Origin: Scybalousia_A sp964542225
Lineage (GTDB): Bacteria > Bacteroidota > Bacteroidia > Bacteroidales > P3
NCBI GenBank assembly: GCA_964542225.1
Contig: CAZITO010000066.1
Location: forward strand, 1 to 13,085
DNA: 13,085 nt
Direction: 5' to 3'
In this document: in pieces, positions 1-5,880 of the stretch
Layout: each line of letters opens with the position of its first letter
How positions within the stretch are numbered: the stretch's first letter is position 1
The notes under the pieces: model-generated
What the model was told of the DNA's origin: nothing
What the model saw: the letters and a program-made list of their open reading frames with translations, nothing else
Databases searched by the model: none
Translations under genes and position numbers: made by a program

Positions 1-223
1 TCGGCGATTCATTTTTACAAAACGGGCAAAGAAAAAATTTTTTCCTCAAAAAACCTCTCGAAACCGCTGAAAATGACCATTTTTGCCCGATTTTGACCCT
101 TCGAAAAAGGTTAAGTAGTTGATAATCAATTATAGCACCCTTATTTTCGACTTTTTAGTACCCATTAATTAAATTTTCCGAAAAAATATTTTGAGCCTCT
201 CTTTCAGCCTGTTTTCGTAGGGT
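1..223. other. Non-coding left edge, probable insertion-sequence debris
   Basis: I find no credible gene here. The stretch holds an 8-bp inverted pair (CGGGCAAA at 23-30, TTTGCCCG at 82-89) and a small perfect palindrome, TTGATAATCAA, at 119-129. It lies downstream of a truncated transposase remnant read on the minus strand and is somewhat richer in G+C runs than the intergenic DNA further right. It may be the decayed end of a mobile element, but I could not define its termini, so that identity is inference only. Confidence 0.3.
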
Positions 224-266
224 AGAGCCACACCCGTTGGGTGTTTTATAAGGGCAAAGCCGTTAC
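224..266 (-). repeat. Dispersed repeat, copy A (inverted relative to copy B)
   Basis: Read on the minus strand this begins TGTAACGGCTTTGCC and continues with TATAAAACAC after a two-base difference, then a small hairpin (ACACCC-AAC-GGGTGT). Its first 27 bases match copy B (1204-1230, plus strand) at 25 positions, and scattered matches continue for about 15 more. It starts within two bases of where transposase similarity stops, so it looks like the sequence that interrupted or replaced the rest of that gene. The core contains GGC-TTT-GCC, which can form a tiny hairpin. Confidence 0.7.
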
Positions 267-267
267 A

Positions 268-476
268 GAGAATTTTGCCCTTGTCATTGATAATGTGTAA
301 TTTGAAACCATAACCCCACTCCATAGAAGACTTTCCTTTTATAGCATAATTTTTAAATGTTTTGTGAATATCATACACTTTCAATATTGTAAAGTCTCCG
401 CAAAAGATATACCTGTACATTTGGACAACAATTTATTTTGCAATAAACAAGCCATAGAAAAAAATATCTCTCTTAA
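268..476 (-). pseudogene. IS982-like transposase remnant, frameshifted and truncated
   Basis: Two overlapping minus-strand frames together resemble the middle of an IS982-family DDE transposase. From about 476 to 402 one frame reads CLLQNKLLSKCTGISF, recalling the family's 'KCTGISFVDST' segment. From 396 to 268 another frame carries DFTILKVYD, then KGKSSMEWGYGFKLH and INDKGKIL, recalling 'GKSSxGWxYGFKLHLxINDKGEI'. Five bases (397-401) lie between the F and D codons where one codon is expected, so a +2 frameshift is visible. The N-terminus and everything after the first catalytic Asp region are missing, including the other two acidic residues. In-frame stops lie just upstream. The remnant cannot encode an active enzyme. 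Family assignment rests on remembered motifs. Confidence 0.75.
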
Positions 477-556
477 TTATAAAAAAACAGACTATTCGTA
501 GGAAATTTTTGTGTTAAATCCTATAAATCAAATAAAAAACATCCTATTTTTCAATA

Positions 557-593
557 TTTTTTTATTATTTCTTATACCGATTGGCACTAAATA
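557..593 (+). repeat. 37-bp direct repeat, copy C1
   Basis: An A, seven T and then ATTATTTCTTATACCGA are followed by a short variable part and GCACTAAAT. The same sequence recurs at 1134-1171 with only a few differences and one base of length change around TTGG versus GTTTG. The repeat ends about 56 bases before the lipoprotein start and overlaps the -33 region of the proposed promoter. The two copies bracket the two-gene cassette. Confidence 0.8.
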
Positions 594-614
594 CTAAAAA
601 TATCAGTAACTTTG
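582..614 (+). promoter_or_regulatory. Bacteroidota-type promoter for the small cassette
   Basis: TAACTTTG at 607-614 fits the TAnnTTTG -7 consensus of Bacteroidota primary-sigma promoters. TTGGCA at 582-587, 19 bases upstream, is a reasonable -33 element and belongs to repeat C1. The predicted transcription start, about 620, lies some 30 bases before the lipoprotein ATG at 650. Confidence 0.6.
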
Positions 615-649
615 CAAAAAATAATATAACAAACAGAATTAAAAGAGAG

Positions 650-778
650 ATGAAGAAACAAAAAAAATCATTATTCGCTTTCATTATAGCGATAAGTTGT
701 ATGCTGTTTTCTTGCAATAGAGAAAACGATGAAGTATTATCAAGTAATCATAAATTGGCATCAGCGATAGGTAAATAG
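650..778 (+). CDS. Small lipoprotein, 42 aa
   Basis: This very short predicted lipoprotein is not one I recognise. It has a lysine-rich N-terminus, a hydrophobic segment (about residues 8-20) and a lipobox L-F-S-C with the modified cysteine at residue 22. The mature part is only about 20 residues. Residues after the Cys (N-R-E-N-D-E) are acidic, loosely like the lipoprotein export signal that sends some Bacteroidota lipoproteins to the cell surface; this is inference. I chose ATG 650 over the in-frame ATG at 581 because the promoter lies between them, AGAGAG lies just upstream, and the 650 start gives a proper signal peptide. It is followed after 15 bases by a membrane protein gene. It may be a complete small lipoprotein or the leftover N-terminus of a longer one. 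Confidence 0.6.
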   Translation: MKKQKKSLFAFIIAISCMLFSCNRENDEVLSSNHKLASAIGK

Positions 779-793
779 AGAGGAGTGTGATGT

Positions 794-1042
794 ATGTGGA
801 GGAAATTTTTTAAATATTTGAATACCCACGACTATGCTTATTTTATATTTTGGTCGGTAATTATTACTTTGTTTGGTTTATTTGTAAATTCGCTTGTTTC
901 TGTTTTTGTGGAACATGGTGAAATTTGGAGTATAAAACATTTTTTTATGTGTTGGTGGATTGGTTTCTTTATGTCGTTCTATTTTCATTGGAGACGAAAA
1001 ATTGGCAGACCTGTTTATAAAGGTAAAAAACAGATAACATAA
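794..1042 (+). CDS. Small integral membrane protein, 82 aa, two predicted helices
   Basis: I do not recognise this family. Two hydrophobic, aromatic-rich segments are visible at about residues 15-39 and 49-66, joined by a short loop (EHGEIWSIK). A basic C-terminal tail (RRKIGRPVYKGKKQ) suggests both ends lie in the cytoplasm. AGGAG at 781-785, eight bases before ATG 794, is an unusually good Shine-Dalgarno for this window and fixes the start. The gene follows the lipoprotein gene by 15 bases and is followed by an intrinsic terminator, so the two probably form one transcript. The cassette lies between direct repeats beside a transposase relic. Function is unknown. Confidence 0.65.
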   Translation: MWRKFFKYLNTHDYAYFIFWSVIITLFGLFVNSLVSVFVEHGEIWSIKHFFMCWWIGFFMSFYFHWRRKIGRPVYKGKKQIT

Positions 1043-1066
1043 CAAGAATTTATTTATGTAATTTAT

Positions 1067-1098
1067 AAACGGAAAGAATAAAATCTTTCCGTTTTTTT
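1067..1098 (+). terminator. Intrinsic terminator of the small cassette
   Basis: A stem of about 11 bp (AAACGGAAAGA at 1067-1077 with TCTTTCCGTTT at 1084-1094) closes a six-base loop. A run of seven T follows from 1092. It sits 24 bases after the stop codon of the 82-aa membrane protein gene. Confidence 0.85.
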
Positions 1099-1133
1099 AT
1101 TTTATAAAAAACAAAACAAGTAAATGATAAGTT

Positions 1134-1171
1134 ATTTTTTTATTATTTCTTATACCGAGTTTGCACTAAAT
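1134..1171 (+). repeat. 38-bp direct repeat, copy C2
   Basis: This is the second copy of the repeat at 557-593. The first 25 bases are identical, then GTTTG replaces TTGG before the shared GCACTAAAT. Unlike C1 it is followed by no recognisable TAnnTTTG box and no plus-strand gene. It lies 33 bases before repeat B. Confidence 0.8.
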
Positions 1172-1179
1172 CATAGCCT

Positions 1180-1232
1180 GAGTGTTTTATTTACATAATT
1201 TTTTGTAACGGCTTTGCCTATATAAAACACTC
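1180..1232. repeat. 11-bp inverted repeat around the left part of copy B
   Basis: GAGTGTTTTAT at 1180-1190 is perfectly complementary to ATAAAACACTC at 1222-1232, with a 31-base loop containing the AACGGCTTTGCC core. It lies downstream of the rlmN stop (minus strand) and could form the 3' end structure of that operon. There is no strong T-tract in that direction, so I do not call it a terminator. Confidence 0.5.
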
Positions 1233-1246
1233 TGTGGGTGGGTTAG
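1204..1246 (+). repeat. Dispersed repeat, copy B
   Basis: This copy begins TGTAACGGCTTTGCC like copy A at 224-266 but in the opposite orientation, so the two face away from each other across about 940 bp. Its weaker right part reaches the rlmN stop codon at 1243-1245. The strongly conserved 27 bases end 12 bases short of that stop, so rlmN is intact. Confidence 0.7.
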
Positions 1247-2265
1247 AGTTTGTTTAGTTGTTTGGTGGAAAGTTCCCCGCAGGCCGCCATTATATCTTGA
1301 CCTTTGGAGGTTCTTATGGTTGTTAAAATTCCCTTTTTTGTTAGTCTTTGCTGAAATAAGAGCATTTTTTCCCTATTTGCTCCTTTGTAAATACTATCGG
1401 GTATTGTGTTGAATGGTATCAAATTTATTCTGCAATTGAGTCCGTTAAGCAATTTTGCAAGTGCGTTGATATGCTCTTGCCTATCGTTAAGACCTTCAAA
1501 CACTATATATTCAAAAGTAAGGTGTCTTTGTTTTGACCAATCAAAATGTTTTAGTACTTGAACAACTTGATTTATGGAATATACTTTCTCTATGGGCATT
1601 ATTTTTTGTCGTTGCTCGGCAATGGGGTTGTGCAGAGAAATAGCAATATCAACATTTGTTTGCTCTATAAATTGTTGTAAAAAAGGCATATAACCTGCCG
1701 AAGAGACCGTAATTCGTCGAGGAGAAAAGCCATAACCATATTCTTCGCACAGGATTTCCAAACTTTTCTTTACTTCCCAAAAATTGTCCAATGGCTCTCC
1801 CATACCCATATAGACAATGTTTTTTATCTGTCTGTATTCATCAACGGAGCGAAAAATATTGACTATTTCATTGGTGGATAAATTGCGTTTAAATCCTTGT
1901 TTGCCTGTGGCGCAAAAATCACAATTCATTTTGCAACCAGCCTGAGTGGAAATGCAAAGAGTTACCCTTTCTTTGTCAAAGATACAAACCGCTTCCACAA
2001 AAGTATTTTCTGTATATTGAAACAAATATTTTTTTGTTCCGTCTTTTGAGGTCAGTACTTGAACGTAAGGAGTTATTCCTATTTGAAAGTTTTCGTTAAG
2101 TATTTCTCTGAATGATTTGGAAATGTTGGACATATTGAAAAAAGAAACAGCGTCTTTTTTGTATAGCCATTCAGCAACTTGTTTGGCAACAAAGTTTTTT
2201 TGTCCATACTTTGTTGTTATCGCTTGCAATTCCGATAATGTTTTCCCATAAAGAAAATCTTTCAT
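1243..2265 (-). CDS. rlmN: Dual-specificity rRNA/tRNA adenine-C2 methyltransferase RlmN
   Basis: RlmN is a cytosolic radical SAM enzyme that methylates C2 of adenine 2503 in 23S rRNA and adenine 37 in some tRNAs, which supports translational fidelity. The 340-aa product has the family's usual length. The 4Fe-4S motif CKMNCDFC uses C111, C115 and C118. GMGEP lies at 154-158. The two cysteines of the methyl-transfer mechanism are present: C104 in VTLCISTQAGC, and C329 in GQDIMAACGEL, the methyl-carrying cysteine. TSKGQDI at the C-terminus is typical. ATG 2265 gives a normal N-terminus. It is the last gene of the minus-strand run, eight bases after the YhcC-like gene, and dispersed repeat B abuts its 3' end. 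Identification is secure; RlmN rather than Cfr is favoured by the housekeeping context and motifs. Confidence 0.97.
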   Translation of the reverse strand: MKDFLYGKTLSELQAITTKYGQKNFVAKQVAEWLYKKDAVSFFNMSNISKSFREILNENFQIGITPYVQVLTSKDGTKKYLFQYTENTFVEAVCIFDKERVTLCISTQAGCKMNCDFCATGKQGFKRNLSTNEIVNIFRSVDEYRQIKNIVYMGMGEPLDNFWEVKKSLEILCEEYGYGFSPRRITVSSAGYMPFLQQFIEQTNVDIAISLHNPIAEQRQKIMPIEKVYSINQVVQVLKHFDWSKQRHLTFEYIVFEGLNDRQEHINALAKLLNGLNCRINLIPFNTIPDSIYKGANREKMLLFQQRLTKKGILTTIRTSKGQDIMAACGELSTKQLNKL

Positions 2266-2273
2266 AACACTTA

Positions 2274-3221
2274 TTATTCCTTATAATATTTCCCTTGAAA
2301 AGTATTGCGGTTAATCATTTCTTTTTCTATCTCTTCCACCACAGACTCATTTCTCAAAGAAGACCAAGCCGACAAAACATTATAACGCGGAGGCACTTCG
2401 GAAACAAATCTTTCTATTACTATATTGGGACTCATTTGTTCCAAAAACGAAATTATGAAATCCTTATATTCTTCAAACGAAAATAACTTATAATTCTCTG
2501 AATGTTGTTCATAGTCCTCAGCCATAGGAGTATTTTTCAATATTTGCAATTGATGAAATTTTATGCTGTCCAATGGTAGTTGAGAAATGATTTTTGCCTC
2601 TTGCAACATTTCTTGTTTTGTTTCTGTCGGTAAGCCAAAAATAAGGTGTCCTCCTGTTTTCAAACCATATCTTTTGCAAAGCAACAAAGCCTCCTTTGTC
2701 TGCTCAAAAGTATGTCCTCTATTGACGGCTTGCAAAGTTTTGTTGTAACAACTTTCTATACCAAACTCTATTATAATGTGATGGTTTTGGTTGAGAGAAT
2801 AGAGATATTTTATTTTTTCCTCATCTATGCAATCGGGTCTTGTCCCTATCACAAGTCCGCAAATTTTTTCGTGTCCTAAGGCTTCCTCATATCTTTGTTT
2901 TAAAATATTCAATGGAGCGTATGTGTTGGAATATGCTTGAAAGTAAGCGAAATATTGTTTTACTTTTTTGTATCTCCATTGGTGGAACTTTATCCCCTCT
3001 TCAATTTGTTCTGTTATAGAGGCGTATTTTCTGCAGTAAGAAGGGTTGAAAGCATCGTTTGAGCAAAAACTACACCCCTTTTTTGAGATAGAACCATCTC
3101 TATTTGGGCAGGTAAAACCGGCATCTATACTCAATTTTTGTATTCTCTGCCCGTATTCTCTTTTCATATAAGAGGAATAGGCATTGAAAGGTCGCTGTGT
3201 TTGCCAAATATAACTGTTCAT
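2274..3221 (-). CDS. YhcC-type radical SAM protein (TIGR01212 family)
   Basis: This 315-aa radical SAM protein belongs to the family of E. coli YhcC, whose reaction is not firmly known. The family's unusual cluster motif is clear at the N-terminus: CPNRDGSISKKGCSFC with C38, C50 and C53. Also visible are FAYFQAYSNTYAP (about 91-103), GTRPD (126-130), EFGIES (about 152-157), which is probably SAM-binding, and GHLIFGLPTET near 190-200. All ligands are intact and the length is normal. The start lies two bases after the stop of the upstream CCG-domain gene and the stop lies eight bases before rlmN, so co-transcription and probable translational coupling are likely. Adjacency to RlmN hints at RNA modification, but that is inference. 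Confidence 0.92.
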   Translation of the reverse strand: MNSYIWQTQRPFNAYSSYMKREYGQRIQKLSIDAGFTCPNRDGSISKKGCSFCSNDAFNPSYCRKYASITEQIEEGIKFHQWRYKKVKQYFAYFQAYSNTYAPLNILKQRYEEALGHEKICGLVIGTRPDCIDEEKIKYLYSLNQNHHIIIEFGIESCYNKTLQAVNRGHTFEQTKEALLLCKRYGLKTGGHLIFGLPTETKQEMLQEAKIISQLPLDSIKFHQLQILKNTPMAEDYEQHSENYKLFSFEEYKDFIISFLEQMSPNIVIERFVSEVPPRYNVLSAWSSLRNESVVEEIEKEMINRNTFQGKYYKE

Positions 3222-3223
3222 TG

Positions 3224-3955
3224 CTAACTTTTGGAGGAATACATCAACAGCGAGGCTAAATGTATGGTCTTAATGTTTGTTATATTATTTCTTTTGATAT
3301 AGTTGTCCAACTGCATCAAGCAAGTGGCATCGGTTGAAGTTATGTATTCTGCGTTAAGTGATAAAGCTTTTTCCACCTTTATTTTTGCAAGTTGGGTGCT
3401 AACCGGTTCATTATACAAATACAATCCTGCACCATAACCGCAACAAAAATCGCAATTCTCTTTATTTACTATTGTCAATCCCTTTACTTTGTTTAGAATA
3501 TATCTTACCTCCTCTTGTATATCGTATTCATTAAGGGATTTGCAATTGTTGTGAATAAAAACCCTAAAAGGAAACTCGGCTCCAAGTTCGCAATCGTTGT
3601 GTTGTGCATGTATGAATTGGGAAATATCCATCATTCTCCCTGCCATAGACTTGTAAGCATTATGATAGGAGGTGTTGTAAAAAAGTTTTCCCAAATTGTT
3701 TTTTATATAACTCAGACAAGCGGCAGAGCAACCAACAATCAAATTCTTTCCTGTAAAATCACTTATAAGTTTTTCTCCCAATTGTTTGGCCTCTTTCCAA
3801 TTGCCATTGTCATACAGCACCCTGCCACAACAAGTTTGCTCCACATTATAATTGACCTTAAAGCTCATCTTCTCTATTAAGGCAATCAAGTCAAAACCAA
3901 TTTGAGGACAAAACTCGTCCACACAACATGGCACAAAAACATCAACCTCCTGCAT
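3224..3955 (-). CDS. LutA/GlpC-like (Fe-S)-binding protein with two CCG domains
   Basis: This 243-aa protein has two cysteine-rich CCG domains, as in LutA (YkgE), HdrB and the C-terminal part of GlpC. Those proteins bind Fe-S clusters and pass electrons from a donor such as L-lactate. First domain: C10-C11, C42-C43 (QTCCGR), C76 and C80. Second domain: C138 (HNNCKSL), C168 with C171-C172 (CDFCCGYGAG) and C212 (STDATCLMQL). The start FVPCCVDEFCPQIG matches the LutA pattern, with extra cysteines at 11 and 16. In lactate utilisation LutA is encoded with LutB and LutC; neither is in this window. Here it sits between a thioredoxin-fold protein and two radical SAM proteins. It may serve as an electron carrier for them or act with LutBC encoded elsewhere. 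The fold is well supported; the role is not. Confidence 0.85.
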   Translation of the reverse strand: MQEVDVFVPCCVDEFCPQIGFDLIALIEKMSFKVNYNVEQTCCGRVLYDNGNWKEAKQLGEKLISDFTGKNLIVGCSAACLSYIKNNLGKLFYNTSYHNAYKSMAGRMMDISQFIHAQHNDCELGAEFPFRVFIHNNCKSLNEYDIQEEVRYILNKVKGLTIVNKENCDFCCGYGAGLYLYNEPVSTQLAKIKVEKALSLNAEYITSTDATCLMQLDNYIKRNNITNIKTIHLASLLMYSSKS

Positions 3956-3979
3956 TGAAAAGAAACCTATTGTTTGTTT

Positions 3980-4600
3980 TTAGAAAATCTCTTTTAATAT
4001 TTCTGCTCTGTAATCCTTTGCGTATTTTTTGGAAAATTTATCAAAGGACATTTTTTTGTTGTATTCCTTTGCAAAATATACAAGCAACGGCTCCAAATCA
4101 GAAGCAGACCTGAAACCCATTTCAACCGTAATCGGTGAAAAATCACCTTTGCGAATAACAAGAGAAGGGTAACCGCCACCTCTTTGACCTTCCCAAAGCA
4201 GGGACATAAGTTCATGGGTGCTTTTTTTACCGTTTCTCTTTTGAGCGTGATAGGTTTTGCCGTTTATTGTAATATCATCGGAGCCTTCTGCATCAAATTT
4301 TACAGGATAATAATACTTGTTTAATATTCTTGCTATGGTATCGTTTGAAAAAGTTCTTTCGTCCAAGACTTTACACCAGCCACACCAAGAGGTATAGCAA
4401 TCTATAAACAAAGGTTTGTCTTGTTTTGAAGCCATATTTACAGCCTCTTCCACATTTGTCCACTGTACCTTGTTTGCTTTTTCCGTATTTGTCCACTGTA
4501 CCTTGTTTGCATTTTCCGTTTTAGAAGTATTTTGCGCCATTATATTAAAGGACAATAAGCAAACCAAAACAATCGATAAACCAAGTCGTACTCTATTCAT
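3980..4600 (-). CDS. Secreted thioredoxin-fold protein with CGWC active site
   Basis: This 206-aa exported thioredoxin-like protein probably acts on disulfides in the periplasm. A signal peptide covers about residues 1-22 (ending NIMAQ). A short linker with an exact 11-residue repeat follows (KVQWTN at 33-38 and 44-49). The thioredoxin domain then carries WCGWC (active-site C73 and C76) and the cis-proline in GGGYPSLV (P145). The WTNVEEAVNMASKQDKPLFID lead-in is typical of the DUF255/thioredoxin_7 type. The insertion TINGKTYHAQKRNGKKST (about 111-128) is longer than in minimal thioredoxins. ATG 4600 follows a purine-rich AAAAAGAGAA stretch and gives a good signal peptide. The gene heads a minus-strand run; the CCG-domain gene begins 24 bases after its stop. 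The native substrate is unknown. Confidence 0.88.
   Translation of the reverse strand: MNRVRLGLSIVLVCLLSFNIMAQNTSKTENANKVQWTNTEKANKVQWTNVEEAVNMASKQDKPLFIDCYTSWCGWCKVLDERTFSNDTIARILNKYYYPVKFDAEGSDDITINGKTYHAQKRNGKKSTHELMSLLWEGQRGGGYPSLVIRKGDFSPITVEMGFRSASDLEPLLVYFAKEYNKKMSFDKFSKKYAKDYRAEILKEIF
4454..4519. repeat. 33-bp tandem duplication inside the thioredoxin-fold gene
   Basis: Positions 4454-4486 and 4487-4519 are head-to-tail copies with 32 of 33 bases identical, the only difference being T4478 versus A4511. The unit encodes 11 residues containing ANKVQWTN and keeps the reading frame. It lies in the linker between signal peptide and thioredoxin domain, where a length change is likely to be tolerated. 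Near-identity suggests a recent event. Confidence 0.95.
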
Positions 4601-4727
4601 TTCTCTTTTTGTTTTTATTCTAATTGATTTATTTTGTTAACGTTGTTTTAGTGCAAATTATTTTATAAACCTACTTTCATTTTCTTTTAATTACTCTTAT
4701 AGATTTTTTTATTTTTCAATATCCTTG

Positions 4728-4759
4728 CAAAAATAGTAACACTTAAATGAAAATTTCAA
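4728..4759 (-). promoter_or_regulatory. Candidate promoter of the thioredoxin-CCG-radical SAM-rlmN run
   Basis: On the minus strand TATTTTTG (4735-4728) fits TAnnTTTG, and a TTG at 4759-4757 lies 21 bases upstream as a possible -33 element. This would give a leader of about 120 bases before ATG 4600. In such AT-rich DNA the match could arise by chance. Confidence 0.4.
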
Positions 4760-4909
4760 TTTTTATTTATAGCAAAGACGCTTTTGTTACATTTTTTCCT
4801 TATCGTCTTTTTGTTCCAATGTTGTTGTCGTGTGTTTTGATGATATTAAAACAAAAGAGATAAGACAAAAAAAATTAAAGTGTAACATTTTACTTACAAT
4901 GTGAGATAT

Positions 4910-4945
4910 AAAAAGAGCGACTGCAAAAGTAGCCGCTCTCTTTTT
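4910..4945 (-). terminator. Intrinsic terminator of the TPR gene, possibly bidirectional
   Basis: AGAGCG (4914-4919) pairs with CGCTCT (4934-4939). After an A-C mismatch the stem continues with CTGC/GTAG around an AAAA loop. On the minus strand the hairpin is followed by TTTTTATA. On the plus strand it is followed by CTTTTT, so it could act both ways. It lies 22 bases downstream of the TPR gene stop. Confidence 0.8.
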
Positions 4946-4967
4946 CGTATGTATAAAAATTCTCTAT

Positions 4968-5696
4968 TTATTTCCCTGTAAGCGTCTCCATCCTTGATAT
5001 GTACTTTTCTATCTGCTGATATTCCGGAGTCTGAGGATAGTCGCTCTTTATGGTTTTATAGGTTTCCAATGCAGAATTGTAATCCTTTTTCATTTCGTAT
5101 GCTGTCGCCAATTTCATAAGTATGGCTGAAGTAGTGAAGTCATTGGGATGTGTTTTACTTGCTTTCTTGTAGTACTTGATGGCATCGTCTATTTGATTCA
5201 TCTCCATATAACAATCGCCAACCAAAGCCTTAACCTGTGAAGACATATAAGCATCATTAGGAGAATAGGCTTGCAAGTAGTCCAAAGCCTCTTTGAATTT
5301 ACCTTGCTCCAAATATATTCTACCAACATAGTATTTTGCCAACTTGCCTTGTTTGGTGGAAGAATAATCTTCGCTCACCGCAATAAAACCGGCGTGTTTG
5401 CCATCACCTTTCAAAGCCTTGTCATAATCTCTCTGCAAATAATATTGCTCTGCTGCAAACATTGCATTGGCAGCCTCTTTGGATTGCGAAGGGATGTACC
5501 AAAAAGCATACAAGCACACAGCCACAATTACCACAACTACGGCACACAAAGTTATAATAAGCGTTTTCTTATTTTTATCGATAAATTGCTCTGTTTTCAA
5601 AACCAAATCACCGACTTGCAAATTCTCTTTCTTTTCTGCTTCTTTATCGGTGTCAGCAACAACATTCTTAAGATTCTCTACGTCTTTGTTACTCAT
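4968..5696 (-). CDS. Membrane-anchored tetratricopeptide repeat protein
   Basis: This 242-aa TPR protein is of a type found widely in Bacteroidota. An acidic, lysine-rich cytoplasmic N-terminus (about 1-43) precedes one transmembrane helix (about 45-67, rich in Val/Ile). A periplasmic TPR region follows: EAANAMFAAEQYYLQRDYDKAL, then KLAKYYVGRIYLEQGKFKEAL, then KALVGDCYMEMNQIDDAIKYY and a last unit with AYEMKKDYNSALETY. The layout resembles YfgM (TPR_21), an ancillary SecYEG/PpiD-associated protein in E. coli, but I do not claim orthology. A longer frame begins at a TTG four codons earlier; I prefer ATG 5696 (MSNKDVENL), the first ATG. It is transcribed divergently from the dihydroorotate-dehydrogenase-like gene. 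Confidence 0.85.
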   Translation of the reverse strand: MSNKDVENLKNVVADTDKEAEKKENLQVGDLVLKTEQFIDKNKKTLIITLCAVVVVIVAVCLYAFWYIPSQSKEAANAMFAAEQYYLQRDYDKALKGDGKHAGFIAVSEDYSSTKQGKLAKYYVGRIYLEQGKFKEALDYLQAYSPNDAYMSSQVKALVGDCYMEMNQIDDAIKYYKKASKTHPNDFTTSAILMKLATAYEMKKDYNSALETYKTIKSDYPQTPEYQQIEKYISRMETLTGK

Positions 5697-5748
5697 TTGT
5701 ATATACAATTAGATTAAAAAATTAAACAATTCTCTGCTTTTTAGTTTG

Positions 5749-5756
5749 CAAAGATA
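5749..5756 (-). promoter_or_regulatory. -7 box of the TPR gene promoter
   Basis: On the minus strand TATCTTTG (5756-5749) followed by C is an excellent TAnnTTTG match, about 50 bases before ATG 5696. I see no clear TTTG-like -33 element at the expected distance, so only the -7 box is marked. Confidence 0.55.
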
Positions 5757-5823
5757 TATTATTTATTTCACATTAGATAATTTTTTTGCTATTTTGAAGA
5801 AAAAAATAAAAAAATAAGAAAAA

Positions 5824-5856
5824 GTTTGCTGGTTTAATTATAATTATATAACTTTG
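5824..5856 (+). promoter_or_regulatory. Promoter of the six-gene plus-strand operon
   Basis: TTTG at 5824-5827 and TAACTTTG at 5849-5856 are 21 bases apart and match the Bacteroidota -33/-7 pattern. Transcription would begin near 5863, less than 20 bases before the ATG at 5881, giving a very short leader. No other convincing promoter is seen before the later genes, whose spacing is tight. Confidence 0.7.
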
Positions 5857-5880
5857 TAACATTAAATTTTGATAATGACA

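Larger units (their letters stand above)
4601..4967. other. Intergenic region between the thioredoxin-fold and TPR genes
   Basis: This 367-bp AT-rich gap holds the leader and promoter of the thioredoxin-fold gene on the left and the terminator of the TPR gene on the right. In between, CTTATCGTCTTTTTGTT (from about 4800) and AACAAAAGAGATAAG (from about 4849) form an imperfect inverted repeat around a ~33-base G/T-rich loop. I see no open reading frame of convincing composition and no recognisable RNA gene. Confidence 0.5.
5697..5880. other. Divergent promoter region
   Basis: This 184-bp very AT-rich spacer separates the divergent TPR and dihydroorotate-dehydrogenase-like genes. It carries a candidate promoter for each direction (annotated separately) and no gene. 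Nearby start sites mean the two transcripts could influence each other, but no operator palindrome stands out. Confidence 0.6.

Noticed and set aside
581..649. N-terminal extension of the small lipoprotein from ATG 581
   Set aside because: It would include the promoter box at 607-614 and would bury the signal peptide behind 23 polar residues.
3515..3880. 121-codon plus-strand frame opposite the CCG-domain gene
   Set aside because: It is a shadow frame; the minus-strand protein has conserved cysteine motifs and this one has none.
4646..4662. Possible third copy of the C repeat (TTTGCACTAAA on the minus strand)
   Set aside because: Only 11 bases match and the flanks differ, so chance is likely in AT-rich DNA.
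5271..5717. 148-codon open frame on the plus strand opposite the TPR gene
   Set aside because: It is the antisense shadow of a well-supported gene; its translation is Cys/His/Phe-rich without domain features.
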